Shown here in pieces: positions 24,418 to 34,477 of a stretch of DNA of 64,000 nucleotides; position 1 is the first letter of the stretch, and every line of letters begins with the position of its first letter. The DNA comes from DATMNR01 sp963702765 (GTDB lineage Bacteria; Chloroflexota; Ktedonobacteria; Ktedonobacterales; Ktedonobacteraceae). A program made the translations under genes and the position numbers. Where the stretch lies: the NCBI GenBank assembly GCA_963702765.1, contig CAVPEB010000033.1, positions 1 to 64,000 on the forward strand, read 5' to 3'. The notes under the pieces are model-generated. The model was not told the DNA's origin and did not search any database. It was given only the letters and a program-made list of their open reading frames with translations.

Positions 24418-26391
24418 ATGGATTTGCAAGATCGCCCACACCGTCTCTCATTTAACGAACAGCTAACCCTCAGTGTACTTTGGTTTTCCCTGAACTTCCA
24501 AAATGCAGCTCTTATCCCAATTGTTATCCCAACGCAAATCGTGCTTTTTATCTCTGGCGAAGTCGGGAACGCACAGCAAGCCACATTTTTAGGCTGGATT
24601 ACAACCGCTGGAGCTATCATGACGTTGTTTGTACCTCCACTCATCGGTATGTTATCTGATCGTACGACCAGCAGTTGGGGACGTCGTCGGCCATATATTC
24701 TGAGCGGAGGACTGCTCATGGCCTTTGGTGGCATCATTCTGGGCTTTGCAAACAACGTAGGCTTCTTTATTCTCGGTCTTGTAGTCTTCCAGTTTGCTTC
24801 AAATGCCGTTACTGCCGGTTACCAGAGCCTCATTCCAGATCGCGTGCCGGAAGAGCAACGTGGCACCGCTTCCGGCTATCTTGGATTAATGACTATCCTT
24901 GGAAACGTCTGTAGCCTTGCTCTGGCAGCCTGGCTATTCAGCCAGGTCAGTTCCACTGCGCCCTCAATGTCGGCTATTCACCAGGGTGCTATATTTTTCT
25001 ATATACTGAGTGGAATTGCGTTGCTTGCAGGGGTTTTCATCACCGTAATCGGTGTGCACGAAGTGCCATTCACTCAGGAGCAGGTTGCAGAAATGCTTCC
25101 TGATAGCACAAACGGCTTCAATTTGCGCGCATGGTTTGATCATAATTGGCTTCAACCCTGGCGCGATCGAAATTTCTCATGGGTCTTTCTCACGCGCTTC
25201 TTCGTCATGTTAGGGCTTACACTTTTTATGACATACATTGCCTATTATTTTGCCAGTGTCGCACACGTTTCGAACTTTATACAGGCAACGGCAGGTGTGG
25301 CAGTGCTTGCACTATTAGGAGCAGTAATCAGTGCCTTCGTACTCGGTGTTCTCTCTGACAGAACTGGACGAGTGAAGATCGTTGCGGTTTCTACAAGCTG
25401 TATGGCATTAGCGGCGTTGGCATTTGTTATTTTTCCAGATATTTATGTTCTCTGGCTGTTGGGTCTTCTATTTGGCTTAGGATATGGAGCCTATACAAGC
25501 GTTGACTGGGCTTTAACCATAGATGCTCTACCATCCTTGAATACAGTCGGCAAAGATATGGGCATATGGAATGCATCGTCGACACTGCCTGCTATCCTGG
25601 GTCCTTTACTTGGATCAATCATATTCTACATAGCCGCTGCATTTGGACAAACTCAATCAGCCTATCGGGCAATCTTTGCGCTTGCGGCCTTTGTGATGGT
25701 CTTAGGAGCAGTTTTCGTTCTCAAGGTGCGAGAGAAGCGTGACACTGTCGATATTGACAAACCACATGCTCATCAACGCTCTGTAAGCATTGGTTGGAAG
25801 CTGGCATTTCAGACACGAGCAGGTAAAGCTCGTGGTTTCCTGCGTTTCTGGCCTTTTTGGGAGTGGTTCACATTGAAAATCTGGCACGTGAAACCCATTC
25901 CTGACACCCCCAATGGACTGCTGGAGATACGTTTCATACGCTATCAGGGAAAACCCGTTGACCTCCCCGATGGCACTCATATTCGCAAAAGGGATCGCAT
26001 TGGAGAACTCCATTTCAAAAACCAGGCATTATTGGAGGCTGCCTCTCACACCAGTACCTGGGGCATCATACACATGATTATGCAGGATTTACATGCCCTG
26101 GCAATCTATTCGCAATCGCCAGACTTCCCCGCAGATCTAAAAGCAATATATGGTGTAACATTGCTCGGGCGCGCTGGCTCTCGCCTGGGATTTACTACAC
26201 GAGAACGCCCATGGAACTTGCTGGCCTGGTTTGATCGCCTTTTCATGACCGGATTACTTGTCCTGTACAATGAAAAGGGCCTGGGACGACTCCTGCATGG
26301 AACGACCTATGGCTCGTATCCGCAGGAAGTGTGGATGTCACGTGAAACGTTACTTAAGAAGTATGGAGTAGAAGATGCTGCTAGCAGTTGA
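24418..26391 (+). CDS. MFS transporter of the GPH/sugar-symporter type with C-terminal YkoP-like domain
   Basis: 657 residues. Residues 1 to about 440 form a 12-helix MFS transporter with the loop-2/3 signature GMLSDRTTSSWGRRRPYILSGG and a second LSDRTGRVKIV at 8/9, most like GPH-type glycoside symporters. A further 200 residues follow: WFTLKIWHVKPIPDTPNGLLEIRFIRYQGKPVDLPDGTHIRKRD and IYGVTLLGRAGSRLGFTTRE. These resemble the Bacillus YkoP family, of unknown function, near polysaccharide deacetylase or lipid-linked genes. Ribosome-binding site is weak. The substrate is probably a glycoside or glycolipid head group, by inference. Confidence 0.82.
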   Translation: MDLQDRPHRLSFNEQLTLSVLWFSLNFQNAALIPIVIPTQIVLFISGEVGNAQQATFLGWITTAGAIMTLFVPPLIGMLSDRTTSSWGRRRPYILSGGLLMAFGGIILGFANNVGFFILGLVVFQFASNAVTAGYQSLIPDRVPEEQRGTASGYLGLMTILGNVCSLALAAWLFSQVSSTAPSMSAIHQGAIFFYILSGIALLAGVFITVIGVHEVPFTQEQVAEMLPDSTNGFNLRAWFDHNWLQPWRDRNFSWVFLTRFFVMLGLTLFMTYIAYYFASVAHVSNFIQATAGVAVLALLGAVISAFVLGVLSDRTGRVKIVAVSTSCMALAALAFVIFPDIYVLWLLGLLFGLGYGAYTSVDWALTIDALPSLNTVGKDMGIWNASSTLPAILGPLLGSIIFYIAAAFGQTQSAYRAIFALAAFVMVLGAVFVLKVREKRDTVDIDKPHAHQRSVSIGWKLAFQTRAGKARGFLRFWPFWEWFTLKIWHVKPIPDTPNGLLEIRFIRYQGKPVDLPDGTHIRKRDRIGELHFKNQALLEAASHTSTWGIIHMIMQDLHALAIYSQSPDFPADLKAIYGVTLLGRAGSRLGFTTRERPWNLLAWFDRLFMTGLLVLYNEKGLGRLLHGTTYGSYPQEVWMSRETLLKKYGVEDAASS

Positions 26392-26463
26392 ACCGAAGTA
26401 CATACTCAGATCCTCAACTTGTTATCTCAAGCATCATATTTGCAAAATACCCCGCTACTGCTT

Positions 26464-26691
26464 TTACAGATAAACTCCTCCTTTTGTCTCACGTTTCCCG
26501 TCAATCTCCTGACCTTCTGAGATTCTGATTTTGAGATGGCTTTCGAGATCCGACAAGAGGGAATCGTATGCTTGTGGAGGCTGTGCGCCGCGACCATAGA
26601 AAGCAGGATTGGTTATCGCAGAAAACGGCCGATTTCGAGACGCATCAAACGGTCGGTTTTGGAACTCATGTAACGGTTGATGGTGATGCAC
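26464..26691 (-). CDS. Doubtful short ORF or gene remnant
   Basis: From a GTG at 26689-26691 the minus strand encodes about 75 residues ending ITNPAFYGRGAQPPQAYDSLL and then a charged tail. It has the look of the end of a real protein, but no domain is recognised and the longer open frame upstream runs antisense to the TetR gene. It may be a fragment of a decayed gene. Confidence 0.25.
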   Translation of the reverse strand: MHHHQPLHEFQNRPFDASRNRPFSAITNPAFYGRGAQPPQAYDSLLSDLESHLKIRISEGQEIDGKRETKGGVYL

Positions 26692-26872
26692 GGATGAGTC
26701 ACCCGCCCAGCATGAAGGCGAGAGGATTGCCGATGTCACGATGAGGGAATGCGCGTAGACGGCCTCTCTATGAAGGATGTATCGGAGAAACTGCTTCGCG
26801 CGTCTTGACACGATAACGAAAGCGAGTCTACAATGCGTAACGAATGAACACATTTTGTGAAAGTGAGAAGTC

Positions 26873-27584
26873 ATGAGTATTGATGAGAAAGCACGCGAAC
26901 GGGCCATCTTAGATGTGACGGCCCAACTGCTGCTTCGACATGGGTACAACAAAGTTGACGATGAGCGATGTGGCAGACGCTGTCGGCTTAAACCGCAGAC
27001 TGGTTTATCTCTTGTTTCCTTCCAAGGATGCATTAATACAAGCCCTTCTGCTTCGGGAATTGAACAGCTATGCGGAAGTCTGGAATCGCTATCTCGAGAG
27101 TGATCCTCTGGGAGGGTCGGTCGCCAGCGTCTATCGGGGTCTGCTCGCTGCCCTCAAGCAGTTCCCATTGATGACTGCGATGTATACGCGAGACTCCGAG
27201 ACGTTTGGCAAATATCTCTCCAGACCAGGCAGTTTCTTCGGCACCTTCCCGCCTGATCCTGGTCCGACACGGGAGTATCTGCAGGCCATGCAAGAGATCG
27301 GAGTCGTTCGTCAGGATATCAACACGAGAGCCATGGCTTTCATCCTGGATGCGCTGACTCCTTCCATCCTTGCCGCCCTCTCTTCTCACAGATCAGCACC
27401 TCTCGATGACTTCAAAAGTCCGGACCAGCCATCTTTTGATGAGGTAGTGGAAACGGTGGCCGAGCTTTGCGAGTGCTTGCTCACGCGCGATCCGCAGGGG
27501 GCGAACCTCGAAGCAGGCAAAGCGATCATGCGCCGGAAAATCGCAGAGGCGCAGGCACAATTGACGGAAAGGAGCACCCAATGA
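26873..27584 (+). CDS. TetR family transcriptional regulator (frameshifted)
   Basis: About 237 residues when one extra A near 26950-26954 is removed. The N-terminus MSIDEKARERAILDVTAQLLLRHGYNK is in one frame; LTMSDVADAVGLNRRLVYLLFPSKDALIQALL, the helix-turn-helix, follows in the other, and the ligand-binding part runs to 27584. Position of the break in an AAAG run suggests a sequencing error. Its stop overlaps the methyltransferase start (ATGA), so the two form an operon. The pair is distinctly richer in GC than its surroundings. Confidence 0.85.
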
Positions 27585-28441
27585 CAACTGAGAAGATCCA
27601 GTTTACCAAAGAAAAAGAAACGATGCTCATGATGTTGAACGGTAAGGCGATCCAGAGCCAATGGAAGGATCCCATCTTGCGTGATCCGTGGGCTGAAGAA
27701 GCGATGCGGCATATCGACTACGACATGAGCAAGACCCTCACGGGAGTAAGCTCGTGGGGCATGTGGAAGAAGGTCGGATATACCATCATCGCCACGCGAG
27801 CCGCGACCTTTGATCTGCTCACGACCCGCTACCTGGCCGATCACCCGGATGCAATCGTGCTGCACCTGGGCTGCGGCATGGACAGCCGTGTGTACCGGCT
27901 CGATCCGCCGGCTTCTGTCCAGTGGTTCGACGTGGATTACCCGGATGTGATTGACCTGCGCCGCCAACTGCTCCCCGAACGGGACGCCTATCACCTGGTC
28001 GGTGCGCCGCTCTCGGATTTGCGCTGGTTGGACGAGGTGCCACGAGACCGGCCCGGGCTGCTGATCGCCGAAGGCGTGCTGCACTACCTGAGCGAAACGG
28101 AAGTGAAAGCGCTCCTCAATGCGGTGGTCGCTCACTTCCCTAGCGGTCAGATGATCTTCGATATCTGCAATCCGTGGATTGTGAAAAGAGCAGGCTCGAA
28201 CGTCGGAGGCACGGGTGCCACCTACAAATGGGGACTTGATGATCCCCAGGACATCAAGCAGCTTGAGCCAAAGCTTGACCTGATCAAGGAATTCAGGCAA
28301 AGCGAACTGGTCGCGTTTTCCCGATTCCCGTTCTGGTGGCGGGTCCAAACCCGCGTCATGGAGGTCAACCGCACGCTACGTAGGATGGAACGTATACTAG
28401 TGTACCGCTATGAGAACGCACGCTCGGAATCACGATCCTGA
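27581..28441 (+). CDS. Class I SAM-dependent methyltransferase, LCMT/PPM1-like (polyketide O-methyltransferase type)
   Basis: 286 residues. VLHLGCGMDSRVYRLDP near residue 92 and VQWFDVDYPDVIDLRRQLLP match the leucine carboxyl methyltransferase-like fold used by many bacterial small-molecule O-methyltransferases. AEGVLHYLSETEVKALL follows as motif. GGAAAGGAGC precedes the ATG, which overlaps the TetR stop. A regulator-plus-methyltransferase pair like this often acts on a natural product or toxin; the substrate is unknown. Confidence 0.87.
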   Translation: MTTEKIQFTKEKETMLMMLNGKAIQSQWKDPILRDPWAEEAMRHIDYDMSKTLTGVSSWGMWKKVGYTIIATRAATFDLLTTRYLADHPDAIVLHLGCGMDSRVYRLDPPASVQWFDVDYPDVIDLRRQLLPERDAYHLVGAPLSDLRWLDEVPRDRPGLLIAEGVLHYLSETEVKALLNAVVAHFPSGQMIFDICNPWIVKRAGSNVGGTGATYKWGLDDPQDIKQLEPKLDLIKEFRQSELVAFSRFPFWWRVQTRVMEVNRTLRRMERILVYRYENARSESRS

Positions 28442-29066
28442 GCCGGGTGAAATGGAAAAAACGTATGGCAGTGGAAAAATGCAATGTAGCATGATGTGAG
28501 AAGCATGGGGAAATGATAAAGGGGAGGGAAGCGCCGCAAGCATGAGCTGTATCTCTCTTTGTCACAACAAACGAACGATTTTGAGATAGCTCAAATTTGC
28601 CTGTTCCACATGTTGATTGAGATTTTTGATCAATTTAGCCCAATGATGAGATTCTCACATCCTGTCTCAACCACTTCTTTGATCACGACCTGAAGGTCAT
28701 TCGCCACTAAAATAGGCACTCTACTTGCATTATTCCAGGGATGGGTGGATGATCGTAAAGCATTCTAGCGCCTGTGCTCATTGCACCTTCAAGAGAGACG
28801 TAAGAGGTAACGGCGCTACTACCATAACAGACTGTCTCTCTTTTGGAGATGGGAAGTACATATGACGATCTCACTGAGAGTATACCTGATATGTTACAGA
28901 ACGATCAAGAATTTGCGTTAGGGAATTTTGTAAGATAAAGGGATACCCAACCCTGGTTCTGATGCCAACGTATGGTATAATGAAGAAGAATTTTTGCTGA
29001 CTTCTATGCGTCATCATTATTGATAGAAAACACTACCTAAACCACTTATCAGGAGAATATACAACA
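28442..29066. other. Intergenic region upstream of secA, about 625 bases
   Basis: Mostly non-coding. A 29-codon frame at 28849-28938 (MGSTYDDLTESIPDMLQNDQEF...) has a plausible GGAG before its ATG and might be a microprotein or a remnant, with low confidence. An extended -10 element TGGTATAAT at 28973-28981, about 86 bases before secA, is its likely promoter. Confidence 0.45.
28973..28981 (+). promoter_or_regulatory. Extended -10 promoter element for secA
   Basis: TGGTATAAT fits TGn plus a perfect TATAAT. It is 86 bases upstream of the secA ATG, and no other candidate is closer. Confidence 0.55.
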
Positions 29067-32000
29067 ATGCAATTACTTGGGAAAATGCTGGGCGATCCCA
29101 ACAAAAAAGAACTGAATACTATTCAGCCCATTATAGATAAAATAAATTCGTTTGCGCCTGCTATTAAAGAACTAAGCGATGAAGAACTGGCTGCGAAAAC
29201 TCAAGAATTTCGTTCACAACTTGCGCTCCACCTCAAAGGTGGTATGGTGCTTGAAGACGAACTGGTTAATATATTCAGCGAAGCATTAGAAAATGTTGAG
29301 CCTTTTGCGGCAAAATGCTCCAATGCACAACTGCATTCCTCCATCACCGAGCAACGCCTGATCATTGAAAGAAGACGCGATCCAGAGCACATGCTCAAGA
29401 ATAACTTGCAAGACACCCTCTCCGAATGTTTCGAGAACGCCTACGAGAACCTGAACCCTACCCTCAACACCTTGAGAGTGTCAGCCGCAATGGACATTGC
29501 CGAGGAAACTCAAGAGTGGCCTGATGAAGCCGATGATCCTCGCCAGGCTACGCTTGCTTTACTCAAAAAAGTCGAGCCAATGTTGACTGAGATTGATGAC
29601 GAATTACAGGATGAAGCGTTTGAAAAAGCGTGGCCGCTTTTCGAGGAAGCTCGTCGCAAAGCCCAGAATGATGAAGAGGGAGCGGATGAAAGACTCGAAA
29701 GCCTGCTTAACAACATTTTACAGCACCTTCAGGCTGAACTCGTCGCTCTGAAGGCTGAAGCACTAGACCAGCTCATTCCGGCAATGGCAAAACGATATAA
29801 GACAGGTAAAACGCTCGATGACCTGCTGCCAGAAGCCTTTGCGGTCGTGCGTGAAGCTGGCTGGCGCACGATTCAAATGCGCCACTATGATGTACAAATG
29901 ATCGGCGGAGTTGTGCTTCACCAGGGCAAAATTTCCGAGATGAAAACTGGTGAAGGAAAAACGCTTGTTGCAACCCTGCCAGCTTATCTGAATGCATTGA
30001 CTGGAAGGGGCGTACATATCGTCACTGTGAACGATTACCTTGCACGCCGCGACGCTGAGTGGATGGGGAATATCTACAAATTTCTTGGACTTACCGTCGG
30101 CATCCTCGTCAATGCTGTCCAACCGCAATCTGCTGAACGTCGAGAAGCCTACAACGCGGATATCACCTATGGTACGAACAACGAATACGGATTTGACTAT
30201 CTACGCGACAATATGGTTGTTGCTTTAGAGCAACAGGTTCAGCGTGAATTGAACTATGCCATCGTCGACGAAGTTGATAACATCTTGATCGATGAAGCCC
30301 GTACACCTCTCATCATTTCAGGACAGGGACAGGAATCCACCGACCAGTATGTCCAGTTTGCGCGTTGGGCGCCACGCTTGCAACCGGAAACAGACTATAC
30401 AATTGAGGAGAAAACTCGAACCGTCATCCTGACCGAAGAAGGTATTGAGAAAATCGAAAAACTGGCTGGTGTCAAAAACATTTATTCCGAAGAGAACCTC
30501 GACCTGACACGCTACATGGAAAATGCCATTAAAGCGCATATCATCTTCAAGCGTGACAAAGATTACATCGTGAAAGACAACGAAGTGATCATCGTAGACG
30601 AGTTCACGGGACGCCAGATGCCGGGACGTCGCTACAGCGAGGGTTTGCACCAGGCTATTGAAGCCAAAGAAGGTGTCTCAGTACAGCGAGAGAACCACAC
30701 ACTCGCAACGATTACATTCCAAAATTACTTCCGTTTATACGAGAAACTTGCTGGTATGACAGGTACTGCTTTGACAGAAGCAGAGGAACTGCACAAAATT
30801 TATAAACTGGATGTAATTGTTATCCCGACCAATAAACCCATGATTCGCGAGGACTTACCTGACCTGATCTATCGCACAACCGATGGAAAATTCAGGGCGG
30901 TGGTTGAAGAAATCAAGGAATTATAACGCCCAGGGTGTGCCAGTCCTGGTTGGAACAACTTCCGTCGAAATTTCGGAACATCTTTCAGAACTACTCGACA
31001 GGCAAGGCATACCACACAACGTATTGAACGCGAAGCATCATGAACGTGAAGCGCAAATTGTCGCTCAGGCAGGGCGTAGCGGAGCAGTGACCATTGCCAC
31101 CAATATGGCTGGCCGTGGTACAGACATCGTGTTAGGAGGCAATCCAGCCGGGTACTTCGACTCAATCTTGCGTAAACATGCTGAACACGTGGACTTTATC
31201 CGCGAGATGTCAGAAGAGGATGAGGACGAACGAGCGGACAAAGAAGAAGCGATACGGCAATACATCGCCAATATGTCTGAGGAGGAAAAGAACGATGTAT
31301 TGCAGGCAAAGATACGTGAGTGCGATGAGGATCATATTCGGGTCGTCGAGCTAGGTGGCTTGCGTATCATCGGCACTGAGCGACACGAGTCGCGCCGTAT
31401 AGATAACCAGCTTCGTGGTCGTGCCGGACGTCAGGGCGACCCGGGTTCCACGCGTTTCTTCCTGTCTCTGGAAGACGAACTGATGCGACGCTTCGCCGCC
31501 GATCGTGTCTCAAAAGTCATGCAAATGGTTGGTATGGACGAAGATATGCCCCTCGAAAGTGGTATGGTTTCGCGTTTCATCGAACAGGCACAAACTAGAG
31601 TCGAAGGATACAACTTCGATATTCGTAAAAACGTCGTCGATTATGACGATGTGATAGCCAAACAACGTGAAGTGATCTATGCCGACCGCCGTGCTGTTCT
31701 TGAACGTGCCGACATGCATGAACGTGTACTCAGCATGATGCGCGAAGAAGTCAAAAAATATATAGATATGTATATCCCTGGACATCTCGTGACAGAAGAA
31801 GAGCAGTTGGAAAAGCTCTTCACTGCTCTGGAGACGTGGGTTCAGATACCCGACGAAGTGCTGCCTGAAAATATTCATGCAGTTCGTAAAGACGAGCTTT
31901 CCAGAAAACTGACAGAACTTGTGGCAAATCACTACGAAGAACGCGGTCAACAGCTCGATCAGCTTTCAGCAGAGAATCCGGGGCTCGGAATTCCCACCAT

Positions 32001-32505
32001 CCGCGATCTCGAACGTTCCTACACTTTACAAATCATAGATCGTCTATGGATGGACCATATCGATGCATTAGACATCATGCGAGCAAGTATCCATTTCCGC
32101 TCGATTGGACAAAGAGACCCGCTCGTCGAATTCAAAAACGAAGCGTACCAGATGTTTGATAACCTGAAAATGTCCATCCAACACTTTATAGTAGATGAAT
32201 TGCTAAAGCTATTGCGCGGTAACATCACCATCACCGTAAACCGTCCTGAGCCACAGCGAAAGGCTCCCCGCAACTTGCGCACGAATGTTGATGATATCGC
32301 CAAAGCCAGCGGCCAGGCGAAAAGCGATGGCGTGGAGAAAGGAACCGTCTCACGCAGGCAGAATACCAGCAATCGTCAAAACGGCAATGGACGCACGCCA
32401 ACTGCAACAACTGCGCCACGCCCAATAATGGCAAATAAGATCGGTCGTAACGACCCCTGCCCATGTGGCAGCGGCAAAAAATACAAAAAATGTCATGGTG
32501 CTTAG
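29067..32505 (+). CDS. secA: Preprotein translocase ATPase SecA with large N-terminal insertion (frameshifted)
   Basis: About 1145 residues against the usual 800-950. Core motifs are standard: GKISEMKTGEGKTLVATLPAYLN (Walker A, residues 292-299), DEVDNILIDEARTPLIISG, NMAGRGTDIVLGGNP and the C-terminal zinc site CPCGSGKKYKKCHG. Between TQEFRSQL (residue 52) and KTGKTLDDLLPEAFAVVREA (residue 246), normally joined by a few residues, lie about 190 acidic, helical residues with no homologue I know. The frame breaks at 30919-30923: removing one T joins VVEEIKE to YNAQGVPVLVGTTSVE. As SecA is essential, that break is probably a sequencing error. SecA drives protein export through SecYEG. Confidence 0.95.
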
Positions 32506-32512
32506 TTATCAG

Positions 32513-32690
32513 GGAGTGCAGAGGGTGCAGCTCTTAACCGGGGTTCGAAGCAGAACCCCTCAAGCATGACCTGTCTTGTCCTCTTGGTGTATCAACTGAA
32601 GTGGGATTGTGAAGGGCAGCAGCCCTTAACCTGCGGTTTGGGGCTGTGCCCCAACTTTTCTTAATCCTGTCGCCGGAGGCGGCGAGTCAA
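32513..32690. repeat. Dispersed intergenic repeat, GGAGTGCAGAGG family
   Basis: Begins GGAGTGCAGAGGGTGCAG, continues with CCGGGGTTCGAAGC and ends CGCCGGAGGCGGCGAGTCAA. The start, the CCGGGGTTCG core and the CCGCCG-AGTCAA end recur at 45619-45785. It contains several GC-rich hairpins. It lies just after secA and before the MBL-rhodanese gene. Confidence 0.75.
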
Positions 32691-32733
32691 TGATAACAGA
32701 AAAGCAACTTTTCACATGGCAGGAGGTTCAACG

Positions 32734-34107
32734 ATGTACTTCAAACAACTCGTCAAAGAAGACCTGGGATGCGCAAGTTATATAGTCGGATGCACCAGCG
32801 CAGGTACATGCGCAATCATAGACCCGCGATTGGACATGGTAGAAGACATCCTGGAACTCACTGCCGCTAAAGGCCTGCAAGTAAAAGCAGTCATCGAAAC
32901 CCATAATCATGCCGACCACATCTCAGGCCACGGAGAGCTAAACCGCCGTACAGGCGCTGAAATCTACGTCCACGAGCAAGCAGGCGTCAAATACCCACAC
33001 AAGACTCTCAAAGATGGGGACGAACTGCAGTTCGGGGTTGCCAGTCTACGTGTCATGCACACACCTGGACACCGGCCAGAACATATTGCGCTTGCAGTCT
33101 CAGACACCAGCCGTAGCACTGATCCCTGGCTGGTATTGACAGGTGATTCACTCTTCATCGGCGACATTGCTCGACCCGATCTCGCAGTTCCCGGCGAAGA
33201 GGGAGCCAGCGTACTTTACGACAGTATCTTCAATCGCCTGTTAAAGCTCGACGACGGTGTCGAAGTTTATCCGGCTCATGTAGCAGGATCGTTGTGCGGG
33301 CGTGGCATGAGTTCTAAAACCAGCTCAACGATTGGCTTTGAACGCAAACATAACACAGCCGCCACTCCACGCTCTCGTATAGAGTTTATACATGACATGA
33401 ACGAGAATCTCCCTCAGCGCCCACCAAATATGTATAACATCGTCGAACGTAACCGCGATGACTTCGCCCACCTTGAAGCCGCGCTCTATCCCAGACCTCT
33501 TGATGCATTCACCTTCCAGCGTGAGATAGAGAACGGAGCGATTGTAATCGATACTCGTTCGCCTCACACATTTGGCCAGGGACATATCCCAGGCGCTATT
33601 CATGTCTATCTGCGAGGCTCATCTTTTGCTACCAGGGTTGGCTTCGTTGTTTCTCCAGAAAACCGCTTGTTGCTTGTTCTCAAGAATGCACACGAACTGC
33701 GCTCAGCAATCGATCAACTTTCCGTCGTAGCCTTTGACCAGGTTATAGGTTACCTGGATGGCGGCATGTCGACATGGCAGGAAGCCGACTTGCCAACGCA
33801 ACAATTGGGCCAGATCTCAGTTGAGGCATTACACTCAATGCGTCACGACCTGAAGATCCTTGATGTGCGCGACCAGAGCGAATGGGAAGAGGGACACATC
33901 AAAGGAGCCACACATATCCCTTATTATTTCATCGTGCAACACCTGCAAGAACTTCATAACACCCAACCACTGGCCGTGATCTGTGCTAGCGGGCAGCGCA
34001 GTTCCATCGCTTGCTCTCTTCTACAAAAGCATGGCTTTACACAACTCTTCAATGTCGTAGGCGGCATGGAAGCCTGGAACGAGGAAGGGTTTGACATGGA
34101 GGCTTAA
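32734..34107 (+). CDS. MBL-fold hydrolase with two rhodanese domains (persulfide dioxygenase-like)
   Basis: 457 residues. The MBL domain carries ETHNHADHISG (residues 56-65), HTPGHRPEHIAL, GDSLFIGDIARPDL and YPAHVAGSLCG, as in ETHE1/Blh-type persulfide dioxygenases with a mononuclear iron. Two rhodanese domains follow. The first (VIDTRSPHTFGQGHIPGAIH) has no cysteine where the active site should be. The second has VICASGQRSSIAC with the active cysteine. The enzyme would oxidise glutathione or bacillithiol persulfide. GGAGG precedes the ATG at 32734; the ATG 18 bases earlier lacks a site. Confidence 0.9.
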   Translation: MYFKQLVKEDLGCASYIVGCTSAGTCAIIDPRLDMVEDILELTAAKGLQVKAVIETHNHADHISGHGELNRRTGAEIYVHEQAGVKYPHKTLKDGDELQFGVASLRVMHTPGHRPEHIALAVSDTSRSTDPWLVLTGDSLFIGDIARPDLAVPGEEGASVLYDSIFNRLLKLDDGVEVYPAHVAGSLCGRGMSSKTSSTIGFERKHNTAATPRSRIEFIHDMNENLPQRPPNMYNIVERNRDDFAHLEAALYPRPLDAFTFQREIENGAIVIDTRSPHTFGQGHIPGAIHVYLRGSSFATRVGFVVSPENRLLLVLKNAHELRSAIDQLSVVAFDQVIGYLDGGMSTWQEADLPTQQLGQISVEALHSMRHDLKILDVRDQSEWEEGHIKGATHIPYYFIVQHLQELHNTQPLAVICASGQRSSIACSLLQKHGFTQLFNVVGGMEAWNEEGFDMEA

Positions 34108-34164
34108 ACCAATGTGGCTTTTGCTGAAAGGTTTTTACGTATTTAGACACACGAGGAGGGTTTC

Positions 34165-34452
34165 ATGGCAGGCTATATCGTTGTCGATGTCGAAATCACC
34201 GATCCTAACGAATACCAGACGTACGCTAAACAAACTGCAGCGACTATTGAGCGCTACGGCGGGAAATTTTTAGTGCGTGGCGGTGAGCCTGAAACGCTTG
34301 AGGGTGACTGGAAGACAAAACGTCTCGTCATTATTGAGTTTCCAAGCATTGAGCAAGCTAAAGCCTGGTATAACTCACCTGAATACTCGGCAATCATTGG
34401 GATACGCCATCACTCGGCCATCTCAAAGATGCTTCTTGTTCAGGGTGTTTAA
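34165..34452 (+). CDS. DUF1330 family protein
   Basis: 95 residues. MAGYIVVDVEITDPNEYQTYAKQT and GGKFLVRGGEPETLEGDWKTKRLVIIEFPSIEQAKAWYNSPEY match DUF1330, a small dimeric alpha/beta-barrel family of unknown function. GAGGAGGG precedes the ATG. It follows the persulfide enzyme by about 57 bases on the same strand, possibly in one transcript. Confidence 0.9.
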   Translation: MAGYIVVDVEITDPNEYQTYAKQTAATIERYGGKFLVRGGEPETLEGDWKTKRLVIIEFPSIEQAKAWYNSPEYSAIIGIRHHSAISKMLLVQGV

Positions 34453-34477
34453 TTGAATATCTGCTTTAAGAGCTCGA

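Noticed and set aside
27386..28348. Long minus-strand frame of 320 codons opposite TetR and the methyltransferase
   Set aside because: It lies wholly antisense to two genes with clear family motifs, has no ribosome-binding site, and its histidine/arginine-rich content is what reverse reading of GC-rich codons gives.
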